Origin: Psoroptes ovis
Lineage: Eukaryota > Arthropoda > Arachnida > Sarcoptiformes > Psoroptidae
Assembly (NCBI GenBank): GCA_002943765.1
Contig: PQWQ01000031.1
Span: 62,001-126,000, forward strand
Length of the DNA: 64,000 nucleotides
Reading direction: 5' to 3'
Position 1 is the stretch's first letter. Every line of letters begins with the position of its first letter. Position numbers and translations under genes: made by a program. Shown here piece by piece: positions 59,520 to 64,000 of this stretch. A model generated the notes under the pieces. That model was not told the origin of the DNA. It was given only the letters and a program-made list of their open reading frames with translations, and did not search any database.

Positions 59520-62009
59520 TTACATTTGCATTTGATTATCATCATCATCTTGATTTTCACCGATTGATTTCATATTAGCTGTGGTTAATCGTATCGTTGG
59601 ACATGGATGATCCACTGTGATTGGTTCATAATACCATTTAGGAAATACACGTTTATATAGGTACATAAGGACGGTATCTTGTGAATTTAATTGATGATCA
59701 AAACGACATTTCATATGGCCATGTGTACCAAGCGGTTCAATAATATGTCCATGGCGACCATATTTTGTTCGTAATTCTACGGGTCTAAACCAGAGAATAT
59801 CTTCACGATTAAAAAACATATAACGTACGACCGTATGGCGTCGATATATTTTATATGGATGTCCAGATAATATTAAACGTTTAATAATTAAACGATCTGG
59901 ATTACAATCAAGTAATGAACCGATTGCAACCAATTGATGGCTATGGTCTTGTTCAAATTCTTTATAAACAAGTACAGGTGCTGGTGGATATGTTATCGGT
60001 GCATATAGCGTTGCAACACATGAAACATCTGAACGTAAATATTTTTCATATTTATGTTTATCACCAGTTGTATTGGCTGAAAATATTGGTCGAGCTGCAA
60101 ATCTACGGCAACCAACATGAAATATTAGACGTTCTTTGGATTTGATTGGCATCGAATAAGACGGTAATTTCCGTACGACAATATTCATCACAGACATTTT
60201 ATGTTCATGTGCTAGTAATTCGAATAAAATCAACGGCTTGTGCGGATTCATTTTGAAATAATCAAACATTTTGCGCGGTACATTGGCTAAATGTACCCGA
60301 ACATAGAGGCCAGGATCGGCACCATATGTTTCCGACTTGAATATACGTCTTCGGGTACGATTAAAATTTTCCAATTGAAATATACGAGAATAATCGGCTG
60401 GAAGATTTTCTCGGCAATCCCATACAGATGTACGGAAACTTTTCAGTCCACGATATCGAGCAAAACGTTCACGTGCAGTACGATCAACAGGTGTATCGAT
60501 TTCATCTGGGAACATTTCATACAGACGTTGTTCTTTGAATTTTTCCAATTGTTCCCGCTCTTCATTCATATCAATTTCTTGGTCATAATTAGCGGCATTG
60601 ATCTCATCCTTGTCATCAGTATCGTCTGCCATTTCATCGTCATTAGCAGCATTATTATCATTGTCATCATCATCATGAACAACAACGGTTGGAGCGAATT
60701 GAATTTTTTTTATTTTTTCAATAATTTCGTTCTCGTCATCATCACACAATTGACTGTCATTATCGTCATCGTCATTGTCATCATTGGCCACGTTTTCATC
60801 ATATGATTCACAAATCCATGTTGCTTGATAATCAGATGTACCTTTGGGTACTTTTTTTCGTTCAAATTTTGATGAATTCATCATATCATCTAGCTGAGAT
60901 TTCATTTCTTCTTCGAATATTGTTTGCACTGGATTTTCTGATTGTAATGAAAGCCGTAACTGTGGATCACATTTCATTTGAAATGAATTCAAACCATCAG
61001 GGTCATGAGACTGTTTTTTTCTTTTCTCATCACCATAAGGACAATGGATACCTTCGATCATATCCATTTGGAAATGGCCAAATTCTGGAACATAAACCAA
61101 TGAAATTACATTCAGCGGATTATTACGTATATAACCATCAACTGTCAATGTTCCAATTTCATTGTCGGAATCATTATTGGGAACAAAATCAAAATCTTCA
61201 GCTAAAAGTTGACTACGTCGTGCACAATAACTACGTGATCGAATTTGATCACAATTAACTGTTGAACAATAATGAAAAAATTTCAATAAATCTTGTTCAG
61301 TATCTAATGAATGCAACTTGTCATGGCCACCATTGATAAGACCCGGGAAATTTTTATTTACCGATTGAATAATTGTTTTCTTGATACGATCTCGTTGTTT
61401 TGGATTGTTGAATTGTTTTAGACCAAGAATTCCATGAAAGGTCAGGGGTAAACAATGATTGTAAATCGAATTCAACGTAAAAAAATCATCTTGAATCGAA
61501 TTTGGATCATATACTTCTAGTCGTTCGATTTCTGGTGAATGAATAATCAATAAGATGTCGGCTAATTTAGCCACATCAATCGATGAATAAAGATCTTGGC
61601 GATCAAGATTTATTAGTTGATACCGAGAGCGAAATTTAGGCAAATCAATATGCCAATAATTTCCATGTTTCGATTTGTCAATAGTTGCTGTCGGATCAAA
61701 ATTAAGCAATAATTTCATAAAATGATCTAAACGTTCAGAGAAATCAATTACGGCGATAAGAATCGGTGCCATTGCAATTTTTCTCCGGGCATTGATTAAT
61801 TCTTCACGTTTTAATCGGCGTAATTGTAATAATTGATTTTTCCGAACAATACGAGCTAAACCTGAACCTTTTTTATTGCCATAATTCGATGATAATGATG
61901 ATGAACGCAGTGATTGCAACGATGATGTTGAATGGCAACGTATTCGTTTCTTTTCACCTTTATGTGGTTTGTTTGGCCTTTTGAAACGGCCAGGTCTATG
62001 CGTCTCCAT
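59520..62009 (-). CDS. TSR1: Pre-rRNA-processing protein TSR1, 40S ribosome biogenesis factor
   Basis: A single exon of 829 aa. TSR1 binds immature 40S particles in nucleolus and cytoplasm and blocks premature translation-factor binding; it is shaped like a translational GTPase but has no GTPase activity. Seen: the basic N-terminus HRPGRFKRPNKPHKG typical of the family, a degenerate G domain, the AARP2CN domain (about 230-310), an acidic Asp-rich linker (about 405-480), and the conserved C-terminal DUF663 region from YRGLKSFRTSVWD to FPKWYYEPITVDHPCP near the end. Length agrees with animal TSR1 (~800 aa). The P-loop lysine expected of the active paralogue BMS1 is not present, which favours TSR1 over BMS1. 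Confidence 0.94.
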   Translation of the reverse strand: METHRPGRFKRPNKPHKGEKKRIRCHSTSSLQSLRSSSLSSNYGNKKGSGLARIVRKNQLLQLRRLKREELINARRKIAMAPILIAVIDFSERLDHFMKLLLNFDPTATIDKSKHGNYWHIDLPKFRSRYQLINLDRQDLYSSIDVAKLADILLIIHSPEIERLEVYDPNSIQDDFFTLNSIYNHCLPLTFHGILGLKQFNNPKQRDRIKKTIIQSVNKNFPGLINGGHDKLHSLDTEQDLLKFFHYCSTVNCDQIRSRSYCARRSQLLAEDFDFVPNNDSDNEIGTLTVDGYIRNNPLNVISLVYVPEFGHFQMDMIEGIHCPYGDEKRKKQSHDPDGLNSFQMKCDPQLRLSLQSENPVQTIFEEEMKSQLDDMMNSSKFERKKVPKGTSDYQATWICESYDENVANDDNDDDDNDSQLCDDDENEIIEKIKKIQFAPTVVVHDDDDNDNNAANDDEMADDTDDKDEINAANYDQEIDMNEEREQLEKFKEQRLYEMFPDEIDTPVDRTARERFARYRGLKSFRTSVWDCRENLPADYSRIFQLENFNRTRRRIFKSETYGADPGLYVRVHLANVPRKMFDYFKMNPHKPLILFELLAHEHKMSVMNIVVRKLPSYSMPIKSKERLIFHVGCRRFAARPIFSANTTGDKHKYEKYLRSDVSCVATLYAPITYPPAPVLVYKEFEQDHSHQLVAIGSLLDCNPDRLIIKRLILSGHPYKIYRRHTVVRYMFFNREDILWFRPVELRTKYGRHGHIIEPLGTHGHMKCRFDHQLNSQDTVLMYLYKRVFPKWYYEPITVDHPCPTIRLTTANMKSIGENQDDDDNQMQM

Positions 62010-62179
62010 TATTTTAATAAGGCTTAATTCTTATAAAATTTAAATTTAAGAAATTTGTTTCAAGTCAAACGAAAACAAATCGAAAACACACGTGTTCGAA
62101 GAGAATTTTTTTCGTGAAAAATGATCAATTCATAAAGAGCGTGACAAAAAAAATTGAATTTTTTTTTTCAATTTTTTAA

Positions 62180-63754
62180 TTATTTTCTAGATAATAATTC
62201 TCGCAAGATTATTTTTGAAGAATGTAAGAATTTCTTCAAAGAATTACCAATGAAACCATCATAAAGATACCCGATCGAAAATGTTGGCCTAATGTTTTGA
62301 TGCCGGTCTCGCTCACGTTCTTCATGTGAAATATCTGGATCTGTTGCATTTTGTTGCTTTTCAGCATCGTTTTTTGATGAATCATGGTCATTAATTATTT
62401 TTTCAATTCCATTAATCGTACCATTGGTCAAGGTTTCAATCGCTGCATATTTCTTCAACAATCGGTCTTCTTCATCTGTCAACTTTTTGGGTACATTGAT
62501 TTTCAAATGTACATAATGATCACCATATGATGAATTAATTCGATCTTTCAGGCCTTTATTTTTCAATTTAATAACTGTATGTGAATCTGACCCCGGATCA
62601 ATGGCAATTTTCTCGGTTGACCACAGTCCATCGATAATGATTTGACCACCGTATATTGCTTGTGGTATCGATATCGATGCTGATGAATGAAGATCATTAC
62701 CATCGACTGAAAAATATTCGGATGATTCCACAACAAATTTGATATAAATTTCTTGTGATCCTTGGGTACCACGTGCTTCATCACCTTCTGAAGGATCAAC
62801 ATTAATCTTGAATGTTTCGCCATCGGATACACCTGGCGGTACTGGGATTACAATTTTTCGTTCGACCAGTGTTCGGCCATAGCCTAAACAATTTGTACAT
62901 TTATTGACAACATTATGACCTTTACCTTTACAAAATCGACATGTAACACGAAATCTATCTTCGATACCTTCGACAATTTCAAAACCTAGTCCATCACAGA
63001 AAGGGCAAACTTGAATCGATTTCCCTGGCTCACTACCGATACCCATACATTTTTCACAAACAGTCAATGTATGGGCTTCGATCAATTTTTCACATCCTTT
63101 TGCAGCTTCACGAAACGATAGCTTAATAATCGTTGCTTCAGTAGGTGCATGACCATGATGTGTGCCCGAATAATCGACCCATTCACGATCAGCTTTGGTG
63201 AAACTTTCTTGAAAATCAGTACCAAATATTTTACGAAACAGCTCTTCAGGATTCACCGATGAGTGGAAAGTTTCATAAGGTGATTGATATTGATTCGATG
63301 AACGACGAAATGATTCAAAACTTTGTTCTTGTTGTTGATATTGGGCATCATATTTATTACGTTCTTCTTTACTCGATAATACTGTATAAGCTACGGCTAT
63401 TTCTTGAAAACGTTTTTGTGCATCAGCATTACCGGGATTGGCGTCTGGATGATATTTTTTCGCTAATTCAATATAAGATTTTCGAATCTCTTTCGCCGAT
63501 GCATTACGTGGTACACCAAGTATCTTGTAATAATCAACATTAGCCAATAATATCGAAGATTTATGAATGAATTTATTCGAATTTAAATGCACTAAACGAC
63601 TAGACACCAATATATTTAATAAAAATCTATTATTAAGCATGATTGATTTGAAATCATCAACCAAAGTTTGAATCACATTTTGACTTCGAGAGAAAGTTTT
63701 CGAGAATATCAAAACAAAACAAAATAAAAGAAACTTCACGGAAATTCTAGACAT
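62180..63754 (-). CDS. Mitochondrial DnaJ (Hsp40) co-chaperone, DNAJA3/Tid1-like
   Basis: A single exon of 524 aa. It stimulates mitochondrial Hsp70 in protein folding. Seen: J domain (about 75-135) with the HPD motif at 102-104, a short G/F-poor linker, a zinc-binding domain with four CxxCxGxG repeats (CEKCMGIG, CPFCDGLG, CRFCKGKG, CTNCLGYG, about 232-300) and the C-terminal substrate-binding fold (VPPGVSDGETFKI, PQAIYGGQIIIDGLW). The start is ambiguous. The first ATG gives a hydrophobic leader (FLLFCFVLIFSKTF) more like a secretory signal. The Met at residue 39 (63640) begins a basic, amphipathic stretch that looks like a mitochondrial transit peptide and is the likelier initiator. Confidence 0.93.
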   Translation of the reverse strand: MSRISVKFLLFCFVLIFSKTFSRSQNVIQTLVDDFKSIMLNNRFLLNILVSSRLVHLNSNKFIHKSSILLANVDYYKILGVPRNASAKEIRKSYIELAKKYHPDANPGNADAQKRFQEIAVAYTVLSSKEERNKYDAQYQQQEQSFESFRRSSNQYQSPYETFHSSVNPEELFRKIFGTDFQESFTKADREWVDYSGTHHGHAPTEATIIKLSFREAAKGCEKLIEAHTLTVCEKCMGIGSEPGKSIQVCPFCDGLGFEIVEGIEDRFRVTCRFCKGKGHNVVNKCTNCLGYGRTLVERKIVIPVPPGVSDGETFKINVDPSEGDEARGTQGSQEIYIKFVVESSEYFSVDGNDLHSSASISIPQAIYGGQIIIDGLWSTEKIAIDPGSDSHTVIKLKNKGLKDRINSSYGDHYVHLKINVPKKLTDEEDRLLKKYAAIETLTNGTINGIEKIINDHDSSKNDAEKQQNATDPDISHEERERDRHQNIRPTFSIGYLYDGFIGNSLKKFLHSSKIILRELLSRK

Positions 63755-63904
63755 TTAAATTGCCCTTTTAAATTCATCACAATGTGTCAATGTGTTTTGC
63801 ATGTCAAAACCAGGAGTTGGTCAGCTGTTTTTCTGGTCAGCTGGTCAGTGATTCGGATAGTTGACTGGTGACGTATCATCAAATCGATGAAATTCTGATA
63901 CAAA
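63755..63904. promoter_or_regulatory. Compact divergent promoter region with GGTCAGCTG repeats
   Basis: 150 bp between the DNAJA3 ATG (-) and the right-edge gene ATG (+). It contains GGTCAGCTG at 63819-63827 and 63835-63843 and GGTCAG at 63843-63848, plus a CRE-like TGACGT at 63869-63874. The factor is unknown. Confidence 0.4.
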
Positions 63905-63983
63905 ATGATTAAATCAATTTTGAAATACTTAATAATTGTTGCGTTGTCATTGGTTACAATCGAATGTGAAGATCATCCATACA
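63905..63983 (+). CDS. First exon of a secreted protein, cut by the right edge
   Basis: ATG at 63905 begins a clear signal peptide (MIKSILKYLIIVALSLVTIE, then CEDHPY), followed by a good splice donor, A|GTAAGT, at 63984. The exon ends in phase 1. The rest of the gene lies outside the window, so no family can be named. Confidence 0.7.
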
Positions 63984-64000
63984 GTAAGTATAATATTCAA

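Noticed and set aside
60291..61258. Plus-strand frames of 171 and 151 codons opposite TSR1
   Set aside because: Antisense to conserved TSR1 sequence. The hydrophobic isoleucine/valine runs are the complement of its acidic linker.
1..64000. tRNA, rRNA, CRISPR arrays, bacterial operons or ribosome binding sites
   Set aside because: No cloverleaf with a B-box was seen (GGTTCAAATC at 30233 lacks an A-box and stems). The spliced eukaryotic genes make bacterial features inappropriate.

Overview
The window is nuclear DNA from a small, AT-rich, gene-dense arthropod genome, most probably an acariform (astigmatid, dust- or scab-mite-like) mite. The reasons are very short introns (56 to 87 bp where no repeat has entered), strong A/T-ending codon bias, an akirin/subolesin gene, and a cellular RNA-dependent RNA polymerase, a gene insects lack but chelicerates keep. 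The species call is inference. All spliced models below were built by hand; in every multi-exon gene the splice phases agree and the summed exon length is a multiple of three.

Layout. 1-2.4 kb: start of a minus-strand gene leaving the left edge, then non-coding DNA. 2.4-3.5 kb (+): a lipase-family protein lacking the catalytic serine. 3.9-17.8 kb (-): one nine-exon AMPA-type ionotropic glutamate receptor whose two giant introns (4.9 and 4.5 kb) hold 18 miniature transposons and a 0.67 kb fold-back element. 18.9-24.0 kb (-): six-exon cellular RdRP, 1560 aa. 25.2-26.1 kb (-): akirin. 27.3-28.6 kb (+): SLC35G/EamA-type transporter. 28.9-30.2 kb (-): TSSK-like kinase. 30.4-31.9 kb (+): fumarase. 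32.0-33.7 kb (-): a single-copy, intact piggyBac-transposase-derived gene with altered catalytic acids. 34.0-34.7 kb (+): MPV17L2-like. 34.8-44.4 kb (-): a 3108-aa GRL101-like receptor (CUB, discoidin, ApeC, C-type lectin, LDLa and LRR ectodomain on a seven-helix core). 45.1-48.0 kb (-): iPLA2-beta-like phospholipase. 49.9 kb (+): doubtful small gene. 51.1-55.2 kb (-): two GNAT-family acyltransferases flanking a CRAL-TRIO protein. 56.0-57.4 kb (+): secreted CUB protein. 57.8-58.7 kb (-): two-helix membrane protein. 59.5-62.0 kb (-): TSR1. 62.2-63.8 kb (-): mitochondrial DNAJA3/Tid1. The right edge carries the first exon of a secreted protein (+).

Repeats. About 33 copies of an ~80 bp miniature element with mariner-like ends (consensus end GGTTGTCCGAAAAGTT, flanked by TA) lie only in introns and intergenic DNA. 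They fall into several internal types that share the same ends. A second, ~120 bp palindromic family has four copies. There is one large fold-back. No rRNA, tRNA or CRISPR was seen.

The genes are mostly unrelated housekeeping or signalling genes. The most interesting thread is the RdRP gene sitting beside introns full of hairpin-forming elements: in dust mites RdRP-dependent siRNAs are thought to replace piRNAs, so this locus shows both an enzyme and plausible substrates.
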